From DSXH01 sp037446915 (GTDB taxonomy: Bacteria > Bacteroidota > Ignavibacteria > Ignavibacteriales > Melioribacteraceae): 64,000 bases of DNA. The position numbers and the translations under genes are program-made. The DNA is taken from positions 3,511-67,510 of the forward strand of contig JBBIHP010000004.1 of NCBI GenBank assembly GCA_037446915.1. The letters are read 5' to 3'. Shown piece after piece: positions 35,056-43,558 of this stretch (position 1 is the stretch's first letter; the number at the start of each line of letters is the position of its first letter). Below the pieces are notes generated by a model, which had not been told where the DNA came from, did not search any database, and saw nothing but the letters and a program-made list of their open reading frames with translations.

Positions 35056-36173
35056 TAATACAGTTTCCCCGAAAAAATTAATTTGGCCAGTAATTCTGAA
35101 TTTACAGAAATAATATCATCGGGTATTACCTGGCCATTTGTTAAAAACATAACCGGGACATTACTATTATAGACAAAATTGAGAATGTTGCCGTAGGATA
35201 CTGCTTCATCAACTTTTGTGAAAATAACAGAACTATAATTAAGCGGACTGAATTTCTGGGAAATATCTATTAATGTTCTTGTTGATGTAGTTGCACTTGT
35301 TACAAGTACAGTGTCGTCCGCCTGTGCAGCATCAAGATATGCTTTTATGTCGGATAAGTTTTCAGCGTTTCTCTGACTTCTTCCAATTGTATCAATAAAT
35401 ATTAAGTCCTTATCCTTAAATTTTTTAATCAGTTTAGACATATCGCCCGGCTCATATGCCACAGCCATATCTATATCACTTATTTCCGAAAAAATTCTTA
35501 ATTGATCTATTGCACCAAGCCGATAAGTATCTATTGAAATTAGTCCAACATTCAGCTTGTGAATTATCTTTGAAATAATTGCAAGCTTTGCAATACATGT
35601 TGTTTTACCTACACCGGTGGGACCTACAAGAGCAACTTTAGTTAGCTTGTTTTTCTTAACGTTAAATTCTTTTGTTGGAATAAGCGACGCCATTCCGGAA
35701 ATCAAATAGCTTTCCAGCTTGGATACATCTACCATTCCATCGTAGTTTTCAAGCTGACCAATCAATTCTTTAACTATATTCTTTTGTACTTCGTGATGTA
35801 ATAAGACATCAGTTAGTTCTTTAATTTCTTGTTCTTTATCAATAGTGGGTTTACTTTCTACAATTAACTTTTTATCGTTTTCCTTTTTAATTAAATCTTT
35901 TTCCTGAAAAATTTTTTTCTGAAGTTTTTCGAGTTCATGCTGAAGGTCATTTTTTACCTGTGATTTATCATTATGAACTGTTTCAATGTTTTTGCTACTT
36001 TGTTTTTTATCCAGTCCGGCTGTTATTTCGAACATCTTCTTAACATTGAATCTTCTATCATCTTCTAGGACCCGTGTTCCAAGAATAATTGCTTCACTGC
36101 CAAGTTCAGCTTTCATTTGTTCTGTAGCTTCTTTTAGCGTTGGAGCCAGAAATTTTTTAATCTGCATTTTCAA
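35055..36173 (-). CDS. flhF: FlhF, SRP-type GTPase for flagellar placement
   Basis: Protein of 372 residues. A basic and helical N-terminal region (KKFLAPTLKEATEQMKAELG) precedes the NG domain. G-domain motifs are GPTGVGKTTCIAKLA, DTYRLGAIDQL, DTIGRSQRN and TKVDEA. FlhF directs assembly of the flagellar base, usually at the cell pole. The start overlaps the end of flhA by 17 bases; an alternative ATG is two codons in. Confidence 0.96.
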   Translation of the reverse strand: MKMQIKKFLAPTLKEATEQMKAELGSEAIILGTRVLEDDRRFNVKKMFEITAGLDKKQSSKNIETVHNDKSQVKNDLQHELEKLQKKIFQEKDLIKKENDKKLIVESKPTIDKEQEIKELTDVLLHHEVQKNIVKELIGQLENYDGMVDVSKLESYLISGMASLIPTKEFNVKKNKLTKVALVGPTGVGKTTCIAKLAIISKIIHKLNVGLISIDTYRLGAIDQLRIFSEISDIDMAVAYEPGDMSKLIKKFKDKDLIFIDTIGRSQRNAENLSDIKAYLDAAQADDTVLVTSATTSTRTLIDISQKFSPLNYSSVIFTKVDEAVSYGNILNFVYNSNVPVMFLTNGQVIPDDIISVNSELLAKLIFSGKLY

Positions 36174-38211
36174 CCTCTAACTTACCTAAGAATTCAATTT
36201 CTACATTTGCCGGTAATTCACTGAACGATAATAATGCAAGCTCCGGAAAACTTGAGTTTATTAAACGATAAATATAAGGCCTAATAGCAGCAGAAGTAAT
36301 TAGTACCGGCGGATAACCGAGTGTGTTAAATTTTTCCAGTGCCATCTGGATACTTGTGTTTAGTTCTCTTAATACTTTTGTGCTTAATCCAAGTGTAACA
36401 ACACTATCTTTTTGTGATTGAAGTGAGTTTGTTACAAGGGATTCCAGATTCTCGCTTAATGTTACAGCATGAATAATACCGTTTGTATCGCGGTAGATAT
36501 TAGCTATAGTATCACCAATTGTATGTCTTACGTATTCTGTAAGCACATCAATATTTTTTGTTGTTTTGGAATAATCAATTAATGCTTCCAATATTCTTAC
36601 AAAATCTTTTATAGGAATATTTTCTTTAAGCAGATTTTGAAGAACTTTCTGAATCATTCCAAGATTAAGAACATCCGGGTTGACATCTTCAACTACAGCT
36701 GGATATTCTTTCTTAATATTTTCGAGCAGTTGTTTAACTTCCTGGCGCGATAAAATTTTATCAAAATTCTTTTTCAATGTCTCCTGTAGATGTGTTGCCA
36801 GAACAGATATACAATCTACAACTGTGTATCCAAGCATTTCGGCTTTCTCTTTATCCTCGTAAATAATCCAGTAGCTATTCATTCCGAATGCTGGATCGGT
36901 AGTTGGAATTCCTGTTACCTTTTCTTCAACTCCACCGGGATTCATTGCAAGATATCTGTCCGGATAAATCTCAAATCCGCTTGCAATATTTCCTTTTATT
37001 TTAATTATGTATTCATTTGGGGAGAGTTGTAAATTATCTCTAACACGTACCGGCGGAATTAACACTCCATATTCGAGGGCAACCATCTTTCTAGTTGATG
37101 AAATTTTTTGAAACAGGTTTCCTCCCTGTTGTTCATCAACCAGACTTACCAGTCCATAACCTATTTCTATTTCAATAGGATCAACCTGAAGATACTGTTC
37201 AACTTTTTCTTCTGTTTGTTCCGATGACACAATTTTCTGTTCTCCCTGGGCAACAGGAGTTTCAATAACCTTATTTTTCTTAACCGCGAAAGAGGCTGCT
37301 CCCAATACACCGGCTAAAACCATAAATGGAACTGTTGGCATTCCCGGTATAAATGCAAACATAAATATTGCACCGGATACTGTTCCAAGAACACGCGGGT
37401 TTGAGAACAACTGAGTCTTTATTTGGAAATCTAATGCAGAACCGGATGCACTTCTTGTAACTACAAGTCCAGCTGCTGTTGCAATAATTAACGCTGGAAT
37501 CTGAGAAACTAAACCATCACCTATTGTAAGTATTGTATAAGTCTGAACTGCTTCTGAGAAATCCATACCTCGCTGAGCAACACCGATAATAAACCCGCCG
37601 ATAATATTTATTCCGTTAATAATCAGTCCGGCGATAGCATCTCCTTTAACAAACTTGCTTGCACCGTCCATTGCGCCATAGAATTCAGCTTCGCGGGAAA
37701 TTAGATCACGGCGTTTACGTGCATCTGATTCTGATATTAAACCGGTATTAAGATCGGCATCAATTGCCATTTGTTTTCCGGGCATTGCATCAAGAGTAAA
37801 ACGGGCTGCTACCTCAGAAATTCTTCCCGAACCTTTAATTATTACTATGAATTGAATTACCAGTAATATTATAAATACTATAAAACCAACAATATAATCA
37901 CCGCTAACAACGAATGTTCCAAATGATTCGATTACTTTTCCGGCATAACCGTCAATCAGAATTAATCTCGTAGAACTGATATTCAATCCCAAACGGAATA
38001 ATGTTGTTACGAGCAATAATCCGGGGAATACGGAAATATCAAGAGGCGATTGAATGTATAAAGATACAATTAGAATAAGAACTGCCAGAGTTATGTTGAT
38101 AGATAGAAGGAAATCGAGCAGACTTGCCGGTAAAGGAATTAACATAAGACCTAACATAAGTATAAGTCCTAATGCTAAAACAATGTCGCTATTCCTTCCA
38201 ACCATTTTCAT
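36157..38211 (-). CDS. flhA: FlhA, flagellar export gate protein
   Basis: Protein of 684 residues. About eight membrane helices fill the first 320 residues, with the FHIPEP-region motifs SRISEVAARFTLDAMPGKQM-like (here GRISEVAARFTLDAMPGKQM). The soluble C-domain binds chaperone-substrate complexes such as FliS-flagellin. The length is typical (about 690). An ATG two codons further in is an alternative start. Confidence 0.97.
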   Translation of the reverse strand: MKMVGRNSDIVLALGLILMLGLMLIPLPASLLDFLLSINITLAVLILIVSLYIQSPLDISVFPGLLLVTTLFRLGLNISSTRLILIDGYAGKVIESFGTFVVSGDYIVGFIVFIILLVIQFIVIIKGSGRISEVAARFTLDAMPGKQMAIDADLNTGLISESDARKRRDLISREAEFYGAMDGASKFVKGDAIAGLIINGINIIGGFIIGVAQRGMDFSEAVQTYTILTIGDGLVSQIPALIIATAAGLVVTRSASGSALDFQIKTQLFSNPRVLGTVSGAIFMFAFIPGMPTVPFMVLAGVLGAASFAVKKNKVIETPVAQGEQKIVSSEQTEEKVEQYLQVDPIEIEIGYGLVSLVDEQQGGNLFQKISSTRKMVALEYGVLIPPVRVRDNLQLSPNEYIIKIKGNIASGFEIYPDRYLAMNPGGVEEKVTGIPTTDPAFGMNSYWIIYEDKEKAEMLGYTVVDCISVLATHLQETLKKNFDKILSRQEVKQLLENIKKEYPAVVEDVNPDVLNLGMIQKVLQNLLKENIPIKDFVRILEALIDYSKTTKNIDVLTEYVRHTIGDTIANIYRDTNGIIHAVTLSENLESLVTNSLQSQKDSVVTLGLSTKVLRELNTSIQMALEKFNTLGYPPVLITSAAIRPYIYRLINSSFPELALLSFSELPANVEIEFLGKLEVENAD

Positions 38212-38212
38212 A

Positions 38213-39295
38213 TTAGATTATACTCTTCTTTTTAATTTTCTTTAACTGGAACAGGTAAGCAAGTATCTGTGCAACTGCTTTAAACATTTTAGCCGGTATA
38301 AAATCGCCAACATCGCAAGCTTTATATAATGCTCTTGCCAATTCAACATCTTCGTGCAGAGGAACATTATTTTCAGCGGCAATTTTTTTAATGCGTTGTG
38401 CAAGATCATCCAATCCTTTAGCAACAACTTTTGGTGCAGCGTCTTTCTGCATATCATATTTTAATGCAACGGCTACGTGAGTCGGGTTGGTTATAACAAC
38501 ATCTGCAGTTGGAATCTCTTTCATCATTCTGCTTCGTGCAGAAAGAAGCATTTGTTTACGGATACGGGATTTAATCTGTGGATCGCCCTCGAGCTGTTTA
38601 TATTCCTCTTTTACTTCCGTCTTTGTCATCATCATCTGTTTTTTGAATTTGTACTTCTGGAAAAGAAAATCGATGGATGCGATAACGGCAAAGAATAGTA
38701 CTATTTTCCAGACGAGTGTAAACGCGGAATCGAACATAAACTGAACTGTATCTTCAATACTCAAATCGATCAGATATGTCGTATCATCAATTAACTTTTT
38801 TATAATAAAATATGTGAATACGCTTATAACAACAAGTTTTAGAACGGATTTTAATAGCTCAACGTAGGAACGAGAAGAGAAAAATATTCTTTTAATTCCG
38901 CTAAATGGATTGAAGCGGGATAAATCTAACTTAAACGCTTTTGGAGTAAACTTAAAACCAATTTGTGCAATGTTGCTAACCAATGCAATTACAACTATTC
39001 CGCCGATTATTGGAATCATAAATGCAAAGAAGAACAGCGCCCACTTTATAGCATAAGTCTGAATAACCGCTTTAGACATTTCGAGTGTATTAAGTGAAGA
39101 AAAAATTTCTTTTGTGAATTGACCGAGCAATTTACCGGTATAATTTTTAGTTAGAAATATTAACAGTAATCCAAATCCGAACACTGCAAGAGAATTTATC
39201 TCTACGCTTTTTGCAACCTGACCTTTATTACGGGCATCGGTTAATTTCTTAGAGGTAGGATCTTCGGTTTTTTCCTGTCCATCAAACTCTGCCAT
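38213..39295 (-). CDS. flhB: FlhB, export switch protein
   Basis: Protein of 360 residues with four membrane helices and a cytoplasmic domain carrying the self-cleavage site NPTH (VVITNPTHVAVALKYD). Cleavage there switches export from rod and hook to filament substrates. The N-terminus GQEKTEDPTSKKLTDARNKG is canonical. The ATG overlaps the fliR stop codon. Confidence 0.97.
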   Translation of the reverse strand: MAEFDGQEKTEDPTSKKLTDARNKGQVAKSVEINSLAVFGFGLLLIFLTKNYTGKLLGQFTKEIFSSLNTLEMSKAVIQTYAIKWALFFFAFMIPIIGGIVVIALVSNIAQIGFKFTPKAFKLDLSRFNPFSGIKRIFFSSRSYVELLKSVLKLVVISVFTYFIIKKLIDDTTYLIDLSIEDTVQFMFDSAFTLVWKIVLFFAVIASIDFLFQKYKFKKQMMMTKTEVKEEYKQLEGDPQIKSRIRKQMLLSARSRMMKEIPTADVVITNPTHVAVALKYDMQKDAAPKVVAKGLDDLAQRIKKIAAENNVPLHEDVELARALYKACDVGDFIPAKMFKAVAQILAYLFQLKKIKKKSII

Positions 39296-40071
39296 TACAC
39301 ACTCATTCCTTTGATCAATTCAAGTAGTTGATTTTCATACCCGTAGAGAAGACTTTTAATTGCATAAATATAAAACGGGACCAGTGTAATTAACATTGTA
39401 AGTCCCAATCCAATCTTTAATGGTTGAGAAACAAAAAATATCTGAATGTTGGGAATAACCCTTGCAATAATTCCTTCTGCAAGATGAACAAGAAAAAAAG
39501 CTACAAGTATAGGAGAAGCAATTTTTATTGCTATTGTAAATACAGTTAATGAATATTTTATTATCAATTGATAGACTGGTTCATTAATTGTATACTTTGC
39601 AAGCGGAATAGCAGTAAATGAAGCGACCAGACCAGTTATAATATAATGATGACCATTGATAAGTAGAAAAAGCATAACCGATGCAAAGAAAAGAATTTCT
39701 CCTACAACATTATTCTGCATTTCTTCAAAGGGATTTAAAACTTCTGCAAACATAAGACCCATATCAAATCCAATCAAATGCCCGGCAAATGAAATCCCCC
39801 AGAAAACAAAATTCAGTATATAACCCATAATTAATCCGGTTATAATTTCTTTTACGGAATATACAACTAACGAAGCAAGGTTAAGTTCGAAGCTGATAGC
39901 AGATTTATCTATTGTAAGAAAAACTATGTATGCCAGAATTAATGCGAGACCGAGCTTAATCATTGGTGATACAGCTTTATGGCCAAATATAGGTGCTGCA
40001 ATAAACATTGCGGTAATCCTGAGGAAAATTAAAACCAGCACTATAAAATCGAATATTAATATTTCGGTCAT
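39295..40071 (-). CDS. fliR: FliR, export gate component
   Basis: Membrane protein of 258 residues with about six helices. Motifs include LRITAMFIAAPIFG near the N-terminus and GLMFAEVLNPFEEMQNNVVG in the middle. It forms the FliP-FliQ-FliR core of the export channel. It sits between fliQ and flhB, the standard order, with stop/start overlap on both sides. Confidence 0.95.
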   Translation of the reverse strand: MTEILIFDFIVLVLIFLRITAMFIAAPIFGHKAVSPMIKLGLALILAYIVFLTIDKSAISFELNLASLVVYSVKEIITGLIMGYILNFVFWGISFAGHLIGFDMGLMFAEVLNPFEEMQNNVVGEILFFASVMLFLLINGHHYIITGLVASFTAIPLAKYTINEPVYQLIIKYSLTVFTIAIKIASPILVAFFLVHLAEGIIARVIPNIQIFFVSQPLKIGLGLTMLITLVPFYIYAIKSLLYGYENQLLELIKGMSV

Positions 40072-40337
40072 TATACTATCGTTAAAAACAATGTGAACAT
40101 TTTTGTTGTTAGTGCTACAAGTTTATCAATTATCCATGGAAGCAGAAAAATAATAACAAGAGCTGTAGCAAGAAGTTTAGGAACAAATGTTAAAGTCATT
40201 TCCTGAATTGAAGTAGCAGCTTGAAAAATTGAAATAAAAACACCAACAATAAGTGATACGCCCAGAACCGGTAAAAGAATTATGAACACCGTGTAAAAAG
40301 CATCTTTCAATATTTCTATAATTAATTCTTCGGTCAT
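40071..40337 (-). CDS. fliQ: FliQ, export gate component
   Basis: Protein of 88 residues with two membrane helices and the motif VGVFISIFQAATSIQEMTL, followed by FVPKLLA. The start is the ATG at 40337 inside the fliP stop codon, with AGGAG ten bases upstream; an in-frame start 14 codons earlier lies in fliP and is rejected. The length is normal (about 89). Confidence 0.95.
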   Translation of the reverse strand: MTEELIIEILKDAFYTVFIILLPVLGVSLIVGVFISIFQAATSIQEMTLTFVPKLLATALVIIFLLPWIIDKLVALTTKMFTLFLTIV

Positions 40338-41098
40338 TAATGAAAGCTCCTTACTAAAGATCCAATAATTAAATTCCATCCGTCAACTAAAATGAAAAGT
40401 AAGATTTTAAAAGGAAGAGATATCATCATTGGCGGCATCATCATCATACCCATGGACATAAGAATACTGGACACAATCATATCAACCATAATAAAAGGAA
40501 TAAACATGAAGAACCCGATTATAAAACCTGTTCGCAGTTCGCTTAATACAAATGCCGGTATAAGAATATAGGTTGGCAACTCGGTTCTGTTTTTAGGTCT
40601 TTCCATATTAGATAGGCCGACAAAAAGTTCAAGGTCTTCTTCCCTAACATTTTTAAACATGAATTCTCGGATCGGTTCAATTCCTTTATCGTATGCTTCG
40701 CTTACCTTAATTTTATTATCCATCAGAGGTTTAATTGCATCGTCGTTTACTTTATTCCATGTGGGGGCCATAATAAAAAATGTAACAAAGAGCGCAATAC
40801 CTGCCAACAACTGCGATGGTGGCATTTGCTGTGTTCCTAATGCATTTTTCAAAAAGTGGAATACAATAATTATTCTAAGGTAAGCTGTTGTCATTATTAC
40901 AATTGAAGGCGCAAGCGATAGAACCGTCATTAAAAGTAATATTTGTAAAGTTGTAGAAACGTCGTTTCCATCCTTCGCAGTTCCAACCTGAAGATCAATC
41001 TTGGGAAAAGGAATTGTGGTATTCTGCTGTGCTACAATATCATTCGAAAAAATTATTACTGCAATAAATATTAAAATAGGAATCAAATACTTTTTCAT
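40337..41098 (-). CDS. fliP: FliP, export gate component
   Basis: Protein of 253 residues with an N-terminal signal sequence (YLIPILIFIAVIIF). Motifs are TAYLRIIIVFHFLKNALGTQ, then PPSQLLAGIALF, and later SELRTGFIIGFFMFIPF. These are diagnostic for FliP, the main pore subunit. It overlaps fliO by four bases. Confidence 0.97.
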   Translation of the reverse strand: MKKYLIPILIFIAVIIFSNDIVAQQNTTIPFPKIDLQVGTAKDGNDVSTTLQILLLMTVLSLAPSIVIMTTAYLRIIIVFHFLKNALGTQQMPPSQLLAGIALFVTFFIMAPTWNKVNDDAIKPLMDNKIKVSEAYDKGIEPIREFMFKNVREEDLELFVGLSNMERPKNRTELPTYILIPAFVLSELRTGFIIGFFMFIPFIMVDMIVSSILMSMGMMMMPPMMISLPFKILLFILVDGWNLIIGSLVRSFH

Positions 41099-41436
41099 CT
41101 TAGTCCTAAATTCTGTTTAAGTATATCCTTAAATGTTTGTTTGATATCACCGGGATTGGTTTCATTATCATCTGTCGGTTTATAATCATACTCTTTAAGT
41201 AATGTTACGTTTCCTTCGCTAATACCTAACAGGAATAATTTATCTTCAACTCTTACCACCGAAATATATTTTTTAGGAAGTATAAGGTGGTTATTCATCA
41301 CTTCAATTTTTAAGAAGTTAGTTTTTTTACGATTAATTGAAAAAGAATACTTTCTTATCATAACCAGGGCAAGGAACAGAAGTCCCAATATTAAAAACAG
41401 AGGTAAAATTGTATTTACTATATCCATGAAAGACAT
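41095..41436 (-). CDS. fliO: FliO, export gate assembly factor
   Basis: Protein of 113 residues with one membrane helix (TILPLFLILGLLFLALVMI) followed by a small beta-rich domain (NNHLILPKKYISVVRVEDKL). The domain is low in conservation; size, topology and position between fliN and fliP support FliO, which helps assemble the FliP ring. Confidence 0.9.
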   Translation of the reverse strand: MSFMDIVNTILPLFLILGLLFLALVMIRKYSFSINRKKTNFLKIEVMNNHLILPKKYISVVRVEDKLFLLGISEGNVTLLKEYDYKPTDDNETNPGDIKQTFKDILKQNLGLR

Positions 41437-41819
41437 TAATTAATATCCTTAATTCTTTGAGCAGGATCTACCAGACTAGTAATTCTTATACCGAAGTGTT
41501 TATCAATTACAACGACTTCGCCTTCGGCAATTTTTTTATTATTTACATAGACATCCACAGGTTCGCTTGCCAGCTTATCAAGCTCAATAACATAACCGCG
41601 TTCAAGTTCAAGAATGTCTTTAATCTGCATCTGTGTTCTACCAAGCTCGATATAAATATTCATCTGCAGATCTTTAAGAAAACTTAATTTATCATCAGCG
41701 CCGGGAATAGAACGTGTTGATGAATCGAATTCTTCAAATTCTGCAAGCGACCCGTTTACCGGCTCTTTATTTTCTTCATTACTTTCTAATAATTGATTTT
41801 CATTATTGATATCGCTCAT
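41436..41819 (-). CDS. fliN: FliN, C-ring switch protein
   Basis: Protein of 127 residues. An acidic N-terminal 50 residues lead to a SpoA domain: MNIYIELGRTQMQIKDILEL, then LASEPVDVYVNNKKIAEGEV and IDKHFGIRITSL. FliN forms the base of the C ring with FliM. The fliO start codon overlaps its stop codon. Confidence 0.96.
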   Translation of the reverse strand: MSDINNENQLLESNEENKEPVNGSLAEFEEFDSSTRSIPGADDKLSFLKDLQMNIYIELGRTQMQIKDILELERGYVIELDKLASEPVDVYVNNKKIAEGEVVVIDKHFGIRITSLVDPAQRIKDIN

Positions 41820-41826
41820 AACTTCC

Positions 41827-42813
41827 TCAAAGTGATTTTTTTTCTTCTAAAATTTTTCTTGTAATCTTTATTGCTTTGTGATTATTTACTACACCGGACC
41901 TACCTGTAAATAAGATTCTGTTACCGGTTCTAATTTTGTGGTCATCATCAGTTTTTGTGTTGAGAATAATTACATCCCCTTTTTCCAGTTTCAGTAATTC
42001 ATCTATAGATAACTTCGTAGTTCCGAATTCAACTTCGATTGGAATTGATGTCTTTGTAATATGATTTGTTATTACTTCCCTTGTTGTAATGCCAAATGTT
42101 TTGGAAGTTCTAATTGATGAGAGTTTTTGAGTGTTAATCTTTGCAAGTATATTATCGAACGCAAAAGTAGCAAAGCAAATATTCATAAGGAACGATTGTT
42201 CGCCGATAAGAATTTCGAATGAAATAAGCAGGACAGATTCGCTCTGAGACGTAATTTGAGCAAAATCGATATCCTGCTCAAAACGATCAAGTACAAATTC
42301 AAGGTTATCAACACCTTGCCATGCTTTTTTAAGATCGAACATAACACGATCGACTACAACTCTAAGGACTTTCTGTTCAATAGGAGTAATTACTTTAATC
42401 GGTTTGGAACCGGCGCCGCTTCCTCCAAGCAGCTTATCAACTAACAAAAAACCGAGGTCCGTATTCAATTCCAGAATACCTTTTACGTCGGTATCCTTAA
42501 TATCAAATGTAAACAAGCAAGCAGGATTTGAAACCGAAAGCATATATTCCGAATAATAGATTTGATCTACAGATGCTACGTTTATACTTACTGCATTCTG
42601 AAGTTTTGTAACTAGAAATTGAGAGAAGCTTTCTGCAAAATTTTCGCAGATATTTTTAATAATTCTAAGCTGATTTTTCGATATCCGGTTTGGAAGGCGA
42701 AAATCGAAAAGTACAACTTCCTTTTCAGTGGTTGTTTCGGGTTTTTGTTCAGATCCGCTTTTTATATTATTAAGAAGCGCATCAATTTCTTGTTGAGATA
42801 AAATTTCAGCCAT
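41827..42813 (-). CDS. fliM: FliM, C-ring switch protein
   Basis: Protein of 328 residues. The N-terminal AEILSQQEIDALLNNI is the CheY-P binding peptide. A CheC-like middle domain and a C-terminal SpoA domain follow (LLKLEKGDVIILNTKTDD). It lies between fliL and fliN. The same peptide type ends the CheZ-like protein at 59094. Confidence 0.97.
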   Translation of the reverse strand: MAEILSQQEIDALLNNIKSGSEQKPETTTEKEVVLFDFRLPNRISKNQLRIIKNICENFAESFSQFLVTKLQNAVSINVASVDQIYYSEYMLSVSNPACLFTFDIKDTDVKGILELNTDLGFLLVDKLLGGSGAGSKPIKVITPIEQKVLRVVVDRVMFDLKKAWQGVDNLEFVLDRFEQDIDFAQITSQSESVLLISFEILIGEQSFLMNICFATFAFDNILAKINTQKLSSIRTSKTFGITTREVITNHITKTSIPIEVEFGTTKLSIDELLKLEKGDVIILNTKTDDDHKIRTGNRILFTGRSGVVNNHKAIKITRKILEEKKSL

Positions 42814-42815
42814 AA

Positions 42816-43382
42816 TTATTGTAGTATATACTTACTGAAATAAACGTTACTTATTTTAACATTTGGTATAAGACGATTTAGTTTTTGCGTTATCTGAATA
42901 CGTAAAGTATCGCGATAACTTGCATTGCTAAGCTGGGTCATATCTTTACTACCTAATACAGAAATAATAGCATCTTTTACTAAAATTTCTTTTTCTTTCA
43001 GCTCGCTTTGATATTTCTCGTTTGGTAGATCGAATCCTAATGAAGAAAGTAATAATCTTTTTCCATCAGTTCCGGCCGGATTAATGATAAGATCTTCAAC
43101 TACATAAATAAATTTTCCAAGATCAACATGTGCAACAGTATCTTCGGCTGGATGATCCACTTTAACGGAATCATTTTGAACGGAAGTTGAGTGTGATTGA
43201 ATTTTTGGCATCAGGATATTGGCTGTTATAAAATAAACTGCAACAAGCTGAACGATAAACAGTGGAAGTCCGATTACCAAAAATTTCATATTGAATCCCT
43301 TCTTTTCAGAAGTCTCTTCAACTTTCTTCTCTTCCTGCTTTTTTTCGATATTTTCTTCTTTTGGTGTTTCCATAGTGGTCAT
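42816..43382 (-). CDS. fliL: FliL, stator-associated membrane protein
   Basis: Protein of 188 residues with a lysine/glutamate-rich N-terminus, one membrane helix (KFLVIGLPLFIVQLVAVYF) and a periplasmic domain (YVVEDLIINPAGTDGKRLLL). FliL supports stator function. The start is uncertain. The ATGs at 43382 and 43373 have no good ribosome binding site, while the in-frame ATG at 43289, just before the helix, is preceded by AAGGGA. It is the first gene of the switch and export operon. Confidence 0.92.
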   Translation of the reverse strand: MTTMETPKEENIEKKQEEKKVEETSEKKGFNMKFLVIGLPLFIVQLVAVYFITANILMPKIQSHSTSVQNDSVKVDHPAEDTVAHVDLGKFIYVVEDLIINPAGTDGKRLLLSSLGFDLPNEKYQSELKEKEILVKDAIISVLGSKDMTQLSNASYRDTLRIQITQKLNRLIPNVKISNVYFSKYILQ

Positions 43383-43389
43383 AATTTTT

Positions 43390-43403
43390 CAAGAATGATG
43401 CCA
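43390..43403 (-). promoter_or_regulatory. Sigma-54-like core promoter candidate of the fliL operon
   Basis: The minus strand reads TGGCAT-CATTC-TTG followed by AA. TGGCA and TTG match the -24/-12 consensus TGGCAC-N5-TTGC except for the last C. The same layout, at the same distance from the 16-base motif, is found before flgB. The predicted start falls near 43377, which would leave the first ATG of fliL out of the transcript. Confidence 0.45.
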
Positions 43404-43453
43404 TTGAAAAAAGCTTGAAATATCTATTTTTTGCTAAATTTTGAAGAAAATAG

Positions 43454-43469
43454 TGGCTAATATTGAGCA
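43454..43469 (-). promoter_or_regulatory. Conserved 16-base motif upstream of fliL
   Basis: The minus strand reads TGCTCAATATTAGCCA. It lies exactly 50 bases upstream of the TGGCAT element. The same arrangement with the same 50-base spacer occurs before flgB. It is a likely binding site for a flagellar regulator; on the other strand it reads TGGC-N10-GCA. Confidence 0.5.
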
Positions 43470-43508
43470 ATTGAGGGATTTCAACAATTGCTGGTTTATT
43501 AAAGGGGA

Positions 43509-43543
43509 GCGCCTCCCATCTTAAACTTAAGTATGAGAGGCGC
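43509..43543 (-). terminator. Hairpin after flgE, terminator or 3-prime stabiliser
   Basis: GCGCCTCTCAT and ATGGGAGGCGC pair over 11 positions with one G-U wobble, enclosing a 13-base loop. The stem lies 15 bases past the flgE stop codon. There is no T run after it, only TCCCCTTTAAT, so it may protect the flgE message rather than end it. Confidence 0.65.
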
Positions 43544-43558
43544 CGGGATCAATGAAGA

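Noticed and set aside
43454..43522. A plus-strand short frame starting at the 16-base motif before fliL
   Set aside because: It has no good ribosome binding site and runs into the hairpin after flgE. The shared first codons come from the motif itself.
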